NCBI RefSeq assembly: GCF_001418005.1
Contig: NZ_LIOL01000001.1
Coordinates: forward strand, 310,001 to 374,000
Length of the DNA stretch: 64,000 nucleotides
Origin: Chelatococcus sambhunathii
Lineage (GTDB): Bacteria; Pseudomonadota; Alphaproteobacteria; Rhizobiales; Beijerinckiaceae
Direction: 5' to 3'
Part shown: piece after piece, positions 42,854 to 51,303 of the stretch
Layout: each line of letters starts with the position of its first letter
Position numbering within the stretch: position 1 is the first letter of the stretch
Program-made: the position numbers and the translations under genes
The notes under the pieces: generated by a model
Database searches by the model: none
Told to the model about the DNA's origin: nothing
The model's input: the letters and a program-made list of their open reading frames with translations, nothing else

Positions 42854-43336
42854 ATGCGCGCCTTATTCGCCTTGTCCGTCGCAGCCGTTATCATAAGTCC
42901 CATGGCCATTGCCGCCGACTACGACCGGACCATCGCCTATCGCGCCGGCCCGGCTCATCCTTACGACACCGTCCCGGCCGAGCGCCGGGAGGTGCCGTGG
43001 ACGGGCCGCGTACCCGCCTGCGACGACCCGGCCGTGCTCTCCGACATCCGGGAGCGCTTCGCCACCACCGAAGCGCGCTACTGGGCCTCCTCGCTCAGCA
43101 TCACCAGCTTCGAGCACATCCGCTCCCTGGGCTATCGTCCCTGGAGCGCGAGCTACATTCCACGCCGCTTCTGCGCGGCCCGGTCCTGGACGTCCGACGG
43201 GCGCAAGCGCACGGTCTATTACTCCGTGCGCGAGGATCTCGGGCTTGCCGGCTGGGGCTGGAACGTCGAATGGTGCGTCAGCGGGCTCGACCGCTCCTAT
43301 GCCTATGGCGGCCACTGCCGCGCCGCCCGCCCCTGA
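42854..43336 (+). CDS. Exported protein of unknown function
   Basis: This 160-residue protein has a signal peptide (LFALSVAAVIISPMAIAADYDR, cleavage near residue 22). The conserved-looking body includes VPACDDPAVLSDIRERFATTEARYW, FCAARSWTSDGRKRTVYYSVRED and WNVEWCVSGLDRSYAYGGHC. Four cysteines suggest two disulfides. It resembles a hypothetical protein family common in Hyphomicrobiales; no function is known to me. The ATG at 42854 follows GGAGAGAG. It lies 10 bp before the RNase T2 gene and is probably cotranscribed with it. Confidence 0.83.
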   Translation: MRALFALSVAAVIISPMAIAADYDRTIAYRAGPAHPYDTVPAERREVPWTGRVPACDDPAVLSDIRERFATTEARYWASSLSITSFEHIRSLGYRPWSASYIPRRFCAARSWTSDGRKRTVYYSVREDLGLAGWGWNVEWCVSGLDRSYAYGGHCRAARP

Positions 43337-43346
43337 AAGCGCGCCG

Positions 43347-44045
43347 ATGCCGAGATCGAAGGGGCGGCCCCGCCTCACCGGCCGCAGAGCGGGGCTGGCC
43401 ATCTGCGCGAGCCTGAGCGCCCTTCTGCTCGCGGGCGGTGCCGATGCCGCCGGGCCCGAGCGGGGCGGCCGCCCAGGCGCGTTCGACTTCTACGTGCTTG
43501 CCCTCTCCTGGTCGCCGGGCTTCTGCGCGCTGTCCGACAAGGCCGACGAACGCGAGCAGTGCCGTGACGGGGCTGGCCTCGGCTTCGTCGTGCACGGCCT
43601 GTGGCCGCAGCATGAGCGGGGCTATCCGACCGACTGCGCCAACGTGCCACGCAATCCCTCGCGCGCCGCCGTCGCCGAAGCCGCGGGGCTCTATCCGGAC
43701 GAGGGCCTCGCGCGCTATCAGTGGCGCAAGCATGGCACCTGCTCCGGCAGGAGCCCGAGCGACTATTTCGCCGACGTGAAGCGCGCGCGCGACATGGTGA
43801 CCATTCCGCCGCAGCTGCAGAGCCCGGCCGGGGACCAGGCCTTCACGCCCATCGACCTCGAACGCGCCTTCGTCGCCGTCAACAAGGGCCTCAGGACCGA
43901 CATGATGTCGATCGTCTGCCGGCGCGGCGTGCTGCAGGAGGTGCGCATCTGCCTGACGAAGGACCTGCGCGGCTTCCGCACCTGTCCAGAGGTCGACCGC
44001 AGCGGCTGCCGCTTCGGCGATCTCAAGGTCGAGGCGCCGCGGTGA
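43347..44045 (+). CDS. Secreted ribonuclease T2 family protein
   Basis: This 232-residue protein has a signal peptide (LAICASLSALLLAGGADAA, cleavage near residue 35). Both RNase T2 active-site segments are present: CAS I in FVVHGLWPQHERGYP and CAS II in YQWRKHGTCSG, each with the needed histidine. Cysteines around them support disulfides. RNase T2 enzymes cut single-stranded RNA to 2',3'-cyclic phosphates in the periplasm or outside the cell. It follows the exported hypothetical by 10 bp and precedes rlmJ by 13 bp. Confidence 0.95.
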   Translation: MPRSKGRPRLTGRRAGLAICASLSALLLAGGADAAGPERGGRPGAFDFYVLALSWSPGFCALSDKADEREQCRDGAGLGFVVHGLWPQHERGYPTDCANVPRNPSRAAVAEAAGLYPDEGLARYQWRKHGTCSGRSPSDYFADVKRARDMVTIPPQLQSPAGDQAFTPIDLERAFVAVNKGLRTDMMSIVCRRGVLQEVRICLTKDLRGFRTCPEVDRSGCRFGDLKVEAPR

Positions 44046-44058
44046 GGGCCTTACCGAC

Positions 44059-44904
44059 ATGAACTACCGTCACGCCTATCACGCCGGCAATTTCGCCGAT
44101 GTGATGAAGCACGCGCTGCTTGCGCGCATCCTCGTCCATCTCCTGAAGAAGGACGCGCCGTTCCGCGTCATCGACACCCATGCCGGCATCGGGCTGTACG
44201 ATCTTGCCGGCGAGGAAGCCGAGAAGACCGCGGAATGGCGCAACGGCATCGGCCGGCTAGAGGCGCCGCTGCCCCAGGAGGCCGAGGCGTTGATCGCTCC
44301 CTACCGGGCCGCCATCGCCGCCGTGCGCGCCCGCCACGGCGAGAGCACTTATCCCGGCTCGCCGATGCTTGTCTCGGCCATGCTGCGCCGGCAGGACCGC
44401 GCCATCGCCGTCGAGAAGCACCCGAAGGACGCCCAAACGCTCACCCGCACCCTGACCTACGACCAGCGCATCAAGGCCGTCGCGCTCGACGGCTGGACCG
44501 CGCTCCACGCCATGATCCCGCCGCCCGAGCGGCGCGGCCTGGTGCTCATCGACCCGCCCTTCGAGGAGCCGGGTGAACTCGGACGGCTGGCAGAGGAGAT
44601 CGCCCGCGCCTGGAAGAAGTGGCCGACCGGCCTCTTCGCCGGCTGGTACCCGATCAAGGACGTGCGTGCCATCGACGCCTTCGCCGCGCGCCTCGCCGCG
44701 AGCGGCACACGCAAGGTGTTGCGCCTTGAACTGATGGTGACGGACGGGCGCGACGCGGCGCGCCTCAACGGCTCCGGCCTCGTCGTCGTCAACCCGCCGT
44801 GGACGCTGAAGGAGGAGGCCGAGGTCCTGCTGCCGGCCCTCGCCAGGCGCCTCGCGCAGGGCGCCGGCGCCGGCTTCCGGGCCGAGTGGATCGCCGGCGA
44901 GTGA
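44059..44904 (+). CDS. rlmJ: 23S rRNA (adenine(2030)-N(6))-methyltransferase RlmJ
   Basis: This 281-residue protein starts with the family hallmark MNYRHAYHAGNFADVMKHALL. The SAM-binding VIDTHAGIGLYDL, the TYPGSPMLVSAMLRRQDR block and the catalytic LIDPPFEEPGE (DPPF/Y type) follow. RlmJ methylates A2030 in free 23S rRNA. It lies 13 bp after the RNase T2 gene. Confidence 0.95.
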   Translation: MNYRHAYHAGNFADVMKHALLARILVHLLKKDAPFRVIDTHAGIGLYDLAGEEAEKTAEWRNGIGRLEAPLPQEAEALIAPYRAAIAAVRARHGESTYPGSPMLVSAMLRRQDRAIAVEKHPKDAQTLTRTLTYDQRIKAVALDGWTALHAMIPPPERRGLVLIDPPFEEPGELGRLAEEIARAWKKWPTGLFAGWYPIKDVRAIDAFAARLAASGTRKVLRLELMVTDGRDAARLNGSGLVVVNPPWTLKEEAEVLLPALARRLAQGAGAGFRAEWIAGE

Positions 44905-45047
44905 CGGCCCGCACCGGCCCCGTCCCCCTGCCATGCGTCACGGGCGCTTGCCCGCACAAGGCCGGCCCGTCACAAAGCTTGCCACGGCTGACGACAGGTC
45001 AGCCGCTGCCGATTCGCCTTCAGACCACACGAGGAGAAGCCTCGCCC

Positions 45048-45650
45048 ATGCTCGTCCTGCGTTCGTCTCCCGCCTCTCCGTTCGGCCGCAAGGTTAAGAT
45101 CGCCGCCGCCATTCTCGGCCTCTCCGACCGCATCGAGATCGTGCCGGCCGATACGACCGACCCGAGCGATTCGCTGCGCCGGCAGAACCCGCTCGGCAAG
45201 ATCCCGGCTCTTGTCCTAGAAGACGGGCGCGTTCTCTATGATTCTCGGGTGATCGCCGAATATCTCGACCACCTCGCCGGCGGCGGCCTCCATCCGGCCG
45301 GAGAGAAGCGTTTCGATGCGCTCACGCGCCAAGCGCTCGCCGATGGCATCATGGATGCGGCCATCCTGCAGGTCTACGAGGGCCGCTTCCGCGGTCCGGA
45401 CAAGCACGAGCCGAAATGGGTAGAGCACCAGGCCGGCAAGGTCGCACGGGCCCTCGCCTCGGCTGCCGCCGCCCCGCCGCGTCTTGCCGATGGCATCGAC
45501 ATCGGCCATGTCGCGCTCGCCTGTGCCCTCGGCTATCTCGACCTGCGCTTCGGCGGCGCATGGCGCCGCGAGCATCCGGCGCTCGTCGCCTGGCTCGACG
45601 ACTTCGCGCAGCGCGTGCCCTCCTTCGAGGCGACGAAGGTTTCGGCGTAA
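45048..45650 (+). CDS. Glutathione S-transferase family protein
   Basis: This 200-residue protein has an N-terminal thioredoxin-like GST domain (1-78: LVLRSSPASPFGRKVKIAAAIL, NPLGKIPALVLEDGRVLYDSRVIAEYLD). The cis-proline and DSRVI glutathione site are present, with an all-helical C-terminal domain (about 90-200). GAGGAGAAG lies before the ATG at 45048. Detoxification or a redox role is likely, with the substrate unknown. It is separated from rlmJ by about 143 bp and has a terminator-like hairpin beyond it. Confidence 0.92.
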   Translation: MLVLRSSPASPFGRKVKIAAAILGLSDRIEIVPADTTDPSDSLRRQNPLGKIPALVLEDGRVLYDSRVIAEYLDHLAGGGLHPAGEKRFDALTRQALADGIMDAAILQVYEGRFRGPDKHEPKWVEHQAGKVARALASAAAAPPRLADGIDIGHVALACALGYLDLRFGGAWRREHPALVAWLDDFAQRVPSFEATKVSA

Positions 45651-45725
45651 CGCACGCCACGGTCCGGCCTGGACGCTCCGGGGCCGGGCGTTTCACGCTG
45701 TGGGTGCGCTGCCGCCCCGGCCAAT

Positions 45726-45754
45726 AAAAAACCCGGCGACCGAAGTCGCCGGGT
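45726..45754 (-). terminator. Rho-independent terminator of the Omp25/31-like gene
   Basis: A perfect 10-bp stem ACCCGGCGAC/GTCGCCGGGT (45731-45740/45745-45754) around CGAA is followed, on the minus strand, by six T residues (45731-45726). It lies 31 bp after the porin-like gene stop codon. Read on the + strand it could also act as a weak end for the GST gene. Confidence 0.9.
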
Positions 45755-45784
45755 CTTGAGGAACCGGTTTGAACCGGAAGCCGA

Positions 45785-46465
45785 TTAGAACTTGTAGTTC
45801 AGACCGGCGCGGACGACCGAGAACTGGGTCTCCGCCTTGTTGGCACCGTAGTAACGGTTGTCGCCGAGGTCGACGTAGAGGTATTCGGCCTTGGCGGTGA
45901 TGTTGTTGGTGAAGGCGTACTCAAGGCCGGCGCCGAGCGTCCAGCCGACGTTGGTCTCCGACTTCGAGAAGGCGAGGCCAGCCGTGGCGTCGATGCCCGA
46001 GAACTTCGTCTCGCCGTAGGCAAGACCACCCGTCACGTAGATGAGGGCGCGGTCGAAGGCGGCGCCGACGCGGGCACGGACGGTGCCGAAGTACTCCACC
46101 TCGCCGCGGCCGGTGCCGATGTTGCCGTTGGCGAACGTCGTGGCAGCGGTCTTGCCCTTGAGGTCAGCGTACTGGATGTCCGTCTCGAGACCGACGACGA
46201 ACTGGCCGATCTGGTAGTTGTAGCCGATCTGACCACCGCCGACGAAGCCGTCCGGATCATCGAAGCCTGCAGCCTTCGAGAACTCGCCCCAGCCGTAACC
46301 GGCGTTCACACCGACGTAGAAGCCGGTCCAGGTAAAGATCGGAACGACCGGAGCCGGAGCGACGGGAGCGACGTTGCGGCTCGGAAGGTCGGCAGCGAAC
46401 GCCGCGGCGCCGGAAGCGATGAGGCCGGCAGCAGCAACACCCGCGAGAAGAATCTTTTTCATCAT
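45785..46465 (-). CDS. Outer-membrane beta-barrel protein (Omp25/Omp31-like)
   Basis: This 226-residue protein has a signal peptide (KKILLAGVAAAGLIASGAAAFA, end near residue 24) and an eight-stranded-barrel pattern. Marks are FTWTGFYVGVNAGYGWG, GFVGGGQIGYNYQIGQFVVGLETDIQYADLKG and LGAGLEYAFTNNITAKAEYLYVDLGDN, with a C-terminal phenylalanine (RAGLNYKF). The DLPSRNVAP...P motif after the signal is typical of Brucella Omp25/31 relatives. It is probably an abundant surface protein, judging by AAGGAG before the start, low-bias codons and the strong terminator. ATGs at 46465 and 46462 are both possible. Confidence 0.95.
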   Translation of the reverse strand: MMKKILLAGVAAAGLIASGAAAFAADLPSRNVAPVAPAPVVPIFTWTGFYVGVNAGYGWGEFSKAAGFDDPDGFVGGGQIGYNYQIGQFVVGLETDIQYADLKGKTAATTFANGNIGTGRGEVEYFGTVRARVGAAFDRALIYVTGGLAYGETKFSGIDATAGLAFSKSETNVGWTLGAGLEYAFTNNITAKAEYLYVDLGDNRYYGANKAETQFSVVRAGLNYKF

Positions 46466-47037
46466 TTAACTCCTTCATGCTTCCCGCGGACCAGGGCCCG
46501 CCCGGAAGTTGCACCCTTCTAACCGAACCTCTGCCGGCTGTCTGTTGCCGCACCGCCACAGGCCCCTTTGGCGACTATGGCTGAAAAGTGACGGAAGCCG
46601 GGAGAAATGTGGGACCACCTTCAGGCAGGCGGCGCAAGAGCGGCTGGCACCTTCCGCGCGAGCGTATTAAACTGTTGTTTTTATTTCTTTTTCCCTCTTC
46701 GCTGCGGCATTAACCAACCGTTCATCATGCCCTTCTCAGCCTCGTTCCGGGCGTTATGGCGCAGCCTTCGCGGCGTGCCTGCCCGGTTGCTGCATTGCAG
46801 CTATGCCTAACGAACACTTAAGAGGCCGCCGCGCGACACTTGCTGCCGGATTGCGAACGCGCGAAGCGAGGGTGGAAGCGCGATCAGTCGCCCATCCCTC
46901 CTGCGATACCGGAGGGCCGCTTTGCAGGCTCGCGTTGCGCTGAAAAGGCGCCCCGCGCGGCGGCCTTCCATGGCGCGAGAGTCTTGCCGCGGGCCCACCC
47001 GCATGCCAAAGGCAGGCGAGAACTCAGGGTGTGATAC
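46466..47037. other. Divergent intergenic region of 572 bp, no gene supported
   Basis: The region lies between the minus-strand outer-membrane-protein gene and the plus-strand glycosyltransferase gene. The stretch 46660-46740 is AT-rich (ATTAAACTGTTGTTTTTATT) and probably contributes to promoter function. A frame at 46607-46810 has no ribosome site or domain. The length and composition would allow an unrecognised RNA or a long leader, but I see no terminator or structured element to support one. Confidence 0.5.
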
Positions 47038-47832
47038 GTGAGCCTGCCTCTCTCCATCTTCGTCATCGCGCACAACGAAGCTGACCGCATCGGCCGGACC
47101 CTCGAGGCGGTGCGGCACCTGACGGATGACCTCGTCGTCGTCGATTCGGGCTCGACGGACGGGACCGTCGCGGTTGCCGAGGCACACGGGGCCCGCGTCG
47201 TCTTCAACCCCTGGCCCGGCTACGGCCCGCAGAAGCGCTTCGCCGAGGACCAGTGCCGACACCCCTGGCTGTTCAACATCGACGCGGACGAGGTCGTGCC
47301 TCCGGATCTCGCGGCAGAGATCGCCGCCCTGTTCGCCTCCGGCGATCCCGCGGCCGATGCCTATGAGACGCGGATCGCCGAGATCTTCCCGGGCGAGGCG
47401 GCGCCGCATCGTCTCGCCTACGCCCTGGCGCCGGTCCGGCTCTACCGGCGCAACATCGGTCGCTATTCCGATTCGACGGTGCACGATCGGGTCGTGCTCG
47501 CCCCCGGTGCGCGCGTGCGTCGGCTCAAGGGCACCATTCACCACTTCTCGGTGCGCTCGCTCGGTGACCAGCTCGCCAAGCTCAACAGCTACACCGACGC
47601 CCAGGCGGACAATCTCGATGAGCGTGGCGAGCGGGTCTCGATGCTGCGGCTCTACCTCGAGTTTCCGGCAGCTTTCATCAAGGCCTATTTCGGCCGCCGG
47701 CACTTCGTGCGCGGGGTCTACGGCTTCATGACGGCGATGAACTTCGCCTTCTACCGCTATCTGCGCGTCGCCAAGCACGTCGAGCGGCGCCTGCGCACCG
47801 AGGCCACCGAAAAGGGCCGGCTTACGAAGTGA
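47038..47832 (+). CDS. Glycosyltransferase family 2 (WaaE/KdtX-like)
   Basis: This 264-residue GT-A enzyme has the nucleotide-sugar-binding FVIAHNEADRIGRTLEAV and DLVVVDSGSTDGTV. The DxD-type motif is in FNIDADEVVP. SRxF-like elements follow, with a C-terminal membrane-associated region (FRRHFVRGVYGFMTAMNFAFYRYL). The length and the GPQKRFAEDQC block match the WaaE/KdtX lipopolysaccharide-core glucosyltransferase-like group. It likely adds a sugar to lipopolysaccharide core or a surface glycan. The start is a GTG at 47038. Its last 11 bp overlap the convergent pgeF gene. Confidence 0.9.
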   Translation: MSLPLSIFVIAHNEADRIGRTLEAVRHLTDDLVVVDSGSTDGTVAVAEAHGARVVFNPWPGYGPQKRFAEDQCRHPWLFNIDADEVVPPDLAAEIAALFASGDPAADAYETRIAEIFPGEAAPHRLAYALAPVRLYRRNIGRYSDSTVHDRVVLAPGARVRRLKGTIHHFSVRSLGDQLAKLNSYTDAQADNLDERGERVSMLRLYLEFPAAFIKAYFGRRHFVRGVYGFMTAMNFAFYRYLRVAKHVERRLRTEATEKGRLTK

Positions 47833-48634
47833 GCGTGATCGCCGCGATCAGCCGGCCGTAGTCCGCCTCGCCACGGTGGGTCGCCCGCCGATAGCTGTAG
47901 AAGCGTTCCTCGTCGCCATAGGTGCACAGGCCGAGGTCAATGAAACGACCGACGCCGGCCGCCGCCATGCGCGCACCGATGAATCCCGGCAGGTCGAACA
48001 TGGCATGGTCCGCCCGCTGCGCGGGCGTAAAGAAGCGCCCACAGGCCGGGGCGGCCGCGCGGAACTGGGCGACGAATTCCGGCCCGACCTCGTAGGCCGA
48101 TGCACTGATCGTTGGCCCGAGCACGGCGATCATGCGTCCGCGCTCCGCGCCGAGCGCCTCCATCGCCACGATCATCGCCTCGAGGATGCCGGAAAAGGCA
48201 CCGCGCCAGCCGGAATGGGCGGCACCGATGACGCGCGCCTCGGGATCGGCGAAGAGCAGCGGCCCGCAATCGGCCGTGGAGATGGCGAGGCCGATCCCCG
48301 GCATCCGCGTCACGCAACCGTCGGCCTTTGGCCGCGCATCCGCCGGCCACGGTGTCTCGACCGTCACCACGTCCGGCGAATGGACCTGATGAAGACCCAG
48401 CAACCGCTCCGCCGGCAGGCCGAGCCGGGCCGCCATGCGGCGGCGGTTCTCGCGCACGGCAGCTGCATCGTCGCGCGAGCCGATGCCGCCGTTGAGCGAG
48501 CCGTAGATGCCGCCCGAGACGCCGCCGCGGCGCGTGAAGAAGGCGTGGCGGATGCCGCCGAGCGCGGCGAGTGCCTCCGCCTCGATCGCCTCCGCCGTCG
48601 CGCTGTCCGCAAAGGCCCTGTCCGGTGCGTTCAT
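47822..48634 (-). CDS. pgeF: Purine nucleoside phosphorylase/peptidoglycan editing factor PgeF (laccase-domain, YfiH family)
   Basis: This 270-residue protein has the multicopper-oxidase-like fold signatures HAFFTRRGGVSGGIYGSLNGG, LHQVHS, STADCGPLLFAD and AAHSGWRGAFSGI, i.e. the His-Cys-His metal set. FYSYRRATHRGEADYGRL lies near the C-terminus. Family members phosphorolyse or deaminate purine nucleosides, and PgeF also guards peptidoglycan composition. Its start overlaps the stop of the midA-like gene by 4 bp (ATGA). Its end overlaps the convergent glycosyltransferase by 11 bp. Confidence 0.94.
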   Translation of the reverse strand: MNAPDRAFADSATAEAIEAEALAALGGIRHAFFTRRGGVSGGIYGSLNGGIGSRDDAAAVRENRRRMAARLGLPAERLLGLHQVHSPDVVTVETPWPADARPKADGCVTRMPGIGLAISTADCGPLLFADPEARVIGAAHSGWRGAFSGILEAMIVAMEALGAERGRMIAVLGPTISASAYEVGPEFVAQFRAAAPACGRFFTPAQRADHAMFDLPGFIGARMAAAGVGRFIDLGLCTYGDEERFYSYRRATHRGEADYGRLIAAITLTS

Positions 48635-49743
48635 GGCTCTTCCCCGCTTGCCTCGGCCGGTGTCGTCAGGCGGTCGAAGCCCGGCAGCATCGGCAGGCCC
48701 GGATGCGTCACCGCCATCACCTTGAACAATTCCCCCATCCCGGTGCGCCCGCCCTCTACCAGCCGCTCACGCTGACCGGCGATGGCCCGGGCCTGATCGG
48801 GACTGCCCGAGCGCTGCAGCCGCTCCGCCCGCGCGCCAAGCCCGAGCGCCTCGAGGAAAACCCGCTGCGTGACAGGCCCCTGCAGCACGGCGCCGGCGGC
48901 GAGCGCCGCCCGCCCGAGCGCGGCGAAATCGACATGCGCCGTCAGGTCCGCCTCGCCCGGCTCGATCAGCGGATCGACCGGCTTGTGGTCCTTCATCGCC
49001 TGAAGCGTGTCGCCCGGCGCCGTCGCCAGATGGCCGTAGTCGATGGCGAGCAGCGCGCCGCCGTCGGCCACGAGCCGCTGGGCGAGGGCGCGCATGATGC
49101 CGTGCCCGACGAGCGGTACCTCGAGCACGGCACCCTCTCCTGCCTGCTGCGTCAGCCGCGGCTCCGGCTCCGCCGCAAGGCCGAAGACGAGACGCCCGTC
49201 CGCTCCGAGGCCGACGAGCCGCTCGCGCCAGACACCGCCCTGGCGTACGAACTGGCGCACGGGCAGGGCGTCGAAGAACTCGTTGGCGACGATGATGGCC
49301 GGCCCCGGCGGCAGGTCCTCGACCCGGTCGTGCCAGTGGAGCGCCGCGACGCGCCCGGCGAGCGAAGCTTTCTGCGCCGCGCGCAGCACCGGGCTCGTCT
49401 CGACGAGATGGACGTCGACCGCCTCAGAGAAGCCGGGCAGCACGCGGCCGGCGCGCAGCAGGTCCGCCATCAGCGTGCCCCGGCCGGGGCCGAGCTCGAC
49501 GAGGCGCAGCTTGCCGGGGGCGCCCATCGTCTGCCAGACGGACGCCACCCACAGGCCGACGAGTTCGCCGAACATCTGCGACACTTCCGGCGCGGTGATG
49601 AAATCCCCCGCCCGGCCAAACGGGTCGCGCGTCATGTAATAGCCGTGGCGCGGGTGGCCGAGGGCGAGCGCCATGAAGCGCTCGACCGATATCGGCCCCT
49701 CGGCGGCGATGATGGCGGCGATTTCGCTCTTGAGCCGGCTCAT
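48631..49743 (-). CDS. MidA/NDUFAF7-family SAM-dependent methyltransferase
   Basis: This 370-residue protein has the DUF185/Methyltransf_28 pattern: FMALALGHPRHGYYMTRDPFGRAGDFITAPEVSQMFGELVGLWV, LRLVELGPGRGTLMADLLR, IIVANEFFDALPVRQFV and LLAIDYGHLATAPGDTLQAM. The human homologue NDUFAF7 methylates an arginine of complex I subunit NDUFS2 during assembly. A similar role in alphaproteobacteria is likely but not proved. ATGA overlaps on both sides place it in one unit with lgt and pgeF. Confidence 0.93.
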   Translation of the reverse strand: MSRLKSEIAAIIAAEGPISVERFMALALGHPRHGYYMTRDPFGRAGDFITAPEVSQMFGELVGLWVASVWQTMGAPGKLRLVELGPGRGTLMADLLRAGRVLPGFSEAVDVHLVETSPVLRAAQKASLAGRVAALHWHDRVEDLPPGPAIIVANEFFDALPVRQFVRQGGVWRERLVGLGADGRLVFGLAAEPEPRLTQQAGEGAVLEVPLVGHGIMRALAQRLVADGGALLAIDYGHLATAPGDTLQAMKDHKPVDPLIEPGEADLTAHVDFAALGRAALAAGAVLQGPVTQRVFLEALGLGARAERLQRSGSPDQARAIAGQRERLVEGGRTGMGELFKVMAVTHPGLPMLPGFDRLTTPAEASGEEP

Positions 49744-50612
49744 GCCGCTGCTCCCCTTCCGCCGGCCGGCAGCGGCTCGCGCCGCAGGGCCCGCCAGATG
49801 AGGAAGAGTCCGGCAGCGAGCAGCGGCAGGCTGAGCAGCATGCCCATGGTCACGCCGCCCTCGAGCGCCGAGACCTCGCGGCCGAAGAGGAAGCCGAGCT
49901 GCGGATCCGGCTCGCGGAAGAACTCGCAGACGCTGCGCGCCACCGCATAGCCGGCGGCGAAGGCGCCGGCGACGAGGCCAGGCCGGCGAAAGCCGGCGAC
50001 GCGCACGACGAGCGCAAGGAGCACGAACAGAAGGAGGCCCTCCGAAAAGGCCTCGTAGAGCTGGCTCGGGTGGCGCGGCACTGGCCCGGCGCCGGGAAAG
50101 ACGACGGCATAGGGAAAGTTAGGCGCCGGCCGCCCCCACAGCTCCGCATTGATGAAATTGGCAATGCGACCGAAGAAGAGGCCGATGGGCGCCACCGTCG
50201 CGGCGAGGTCGAACATCGTCAAAACCGAAAGCCCGCGCCGGCGCGCCAGCCAGACGACGCCGAGCGCCGCCCCGACAAGGCCGCCGTGGAAGGACATGCC
50301 GCCCTTCCACACCGCGAAGATCTCCGCCGGCTGCGCGAGATAGTGCGGCAGATTGTAGAAGAAGACGTAGCCGAGGCGTCCGCCGAGAACGACACCAAGC
50401 GCGACATAGACGAGCAGGTCGTCGAGATCGGTCTGTGTCGGCTGCGGGCCCGCCCCGCTCCAAAGGCCCGGCCGGCGCACCAGGGCGCGCGCATACCACC
50501 AGCCGCCCAAGAGCCCGGCGATGTAGGCGAGCGCATACCAGCGGATGGCGAGCGGCCCGATGCTGATGGCTACCGGATCGATCGTGGGGAAGGCGATTGC
50601 AAAGGTTGGCAT
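49740..50612 (-). CDS. lgt: Prolipoprotein diacylglyceryl transferase
   Basis: This 290-residue inner-membrane enzyme has seven membrane segments. Signatures are AIRWYALAYIAGLLGGWWYA, VLGGRLGYVFFYNLPHY, GGMSFHGGLVGAALGV, GRIANFINAELWGRP and RHPSQLYEAFSEG. It moves a diacylglyceryl group from phosphatidylglycerol to the lipobox cysteine, the first step of lipoprotein maturation. The start at 50612 (MPTFAIAFPTIDPVAI) is the usual N-terminus. It is first in the ATGA-coupled lgt-midA-pgeF set and divergent from ubiK. Confidence 0.97.
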   Translation of the reverse strand: MPTFAIAFPTIDPVAISIGPLAIRWYALAYIAGLLGGWWYARALVRRPGLWSGAGPQPTQTDLDDLLVYVALGVVLGGRLGYVFFYNLPHYLAQPAEIFAVWKGGMSFHGGLVGAALGVVWLARRRGLSVLTMFDLAATVAPIGLFFGRIANFINAELWGRPAPNFPYAVVFPGAGPVPRHPSQLYEAFSEGLLLFVLLALVVRVAGFRRPGLVAGAFAAGYAVARSVCEFFREPDPQLGFLFGREVSALEGGVTMGMLLSLPLLAAGLFLIWRALRREPLPAGGRGAAA

Positions 50613-50822
50613 CTCGATCTCGTCGGCGGATCGTCTCGGCAGTCTTCGCGCGACTTTCCCGACCACGGATGCGGCGTCAACCCCACACCGCGTCAGCCTG
50701 CGACGACAGGACCGGCAATAGCACGGGAAACGGGCCCGAGTGCGACAATCTTTTCGTGAGAAGGGGCCACCCGCCTGCCGCACTTGTGCTATAGCCAAGC
50801 CGAACTGCGCGAGGAGGCAGCC

Positions 50823-51101
50823 ATGACCCAGACCACCGGCCGGATTTTCGACGACATCGCCCGCCTCGTCACCGACGCCGCCGGCATGGCCGAGGGCGCC
50901 CGCCGCGAGGTGGAAGCTGTCGTCCGCGCCCAGATGGAACGCATGCTGCGCAGCATGGACGTGGTCAGCCGCGAGGAATTCGACGCCGTTCGCGACATGG
51001 CCGCAGCCGCCCGTGACGAGAACGAGCGTCTCGCCGCCCGGATCGCCGAGCTTGAGGCGCGCCTCGCCCGCGACGAGCAGGACGCGGCGGAGCGGGAATA
51101 G
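50823..51101 (+). CDS. ubiK: UbiK/BMFP-family accessory factor
   Basis: This 92-residue protein has a helical N-terminal part (MTQTTGRIFDDIARLVTDAAGMAEG) and a long coiled coil. The coiled coil is VREEFDAVRDMAAAARDENERLAARIAELEARL in essence (BMFP family, formerly DUF526/YqiC). UbiK helps ubiquinone biosynthesis in gamma-proteobacteria; the alphaproteobacterial protein also has membrane-fusogenic properties as reported for Brucella BMFP. GAGGAGG lies before the ATG at 50823. It is divergent from lgt. Confidence 0.9.
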   Translation: MTQTTGRIFDDIARLVTDAAGMAEGARREVEAVVRAQMERMLRSMDVVSREEFDAVRDMAAAARDENERLAARIAELEARLARDEQDAAERE

Positions 51102-51303
51102 CAGGGCGCAAGCCGAACGCGCACCCGAACCCGGCACAAGAAGCCACCGGCTGTGCTGGCGTGCCCGTACCGGAGACCGATTCTGCCAGCGGATCCACGG
51201 GGCGTCGAGCGAGCCGGTGAAGCTGATGAGGCTGTCGCTCGCGGAGGGCGCGGTCGGTGTTTCCGCCATTGCGGCATGCATCGCCGCCTGCCATGAAGGG
51301 TTC

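Noticed and set aside
46607-46810. 67-codon plus-strand frame upstream of the glycosyltransferase
   Set aside because: No ribosome site and no domain; the frame spans the AT-rich probable promoter region.
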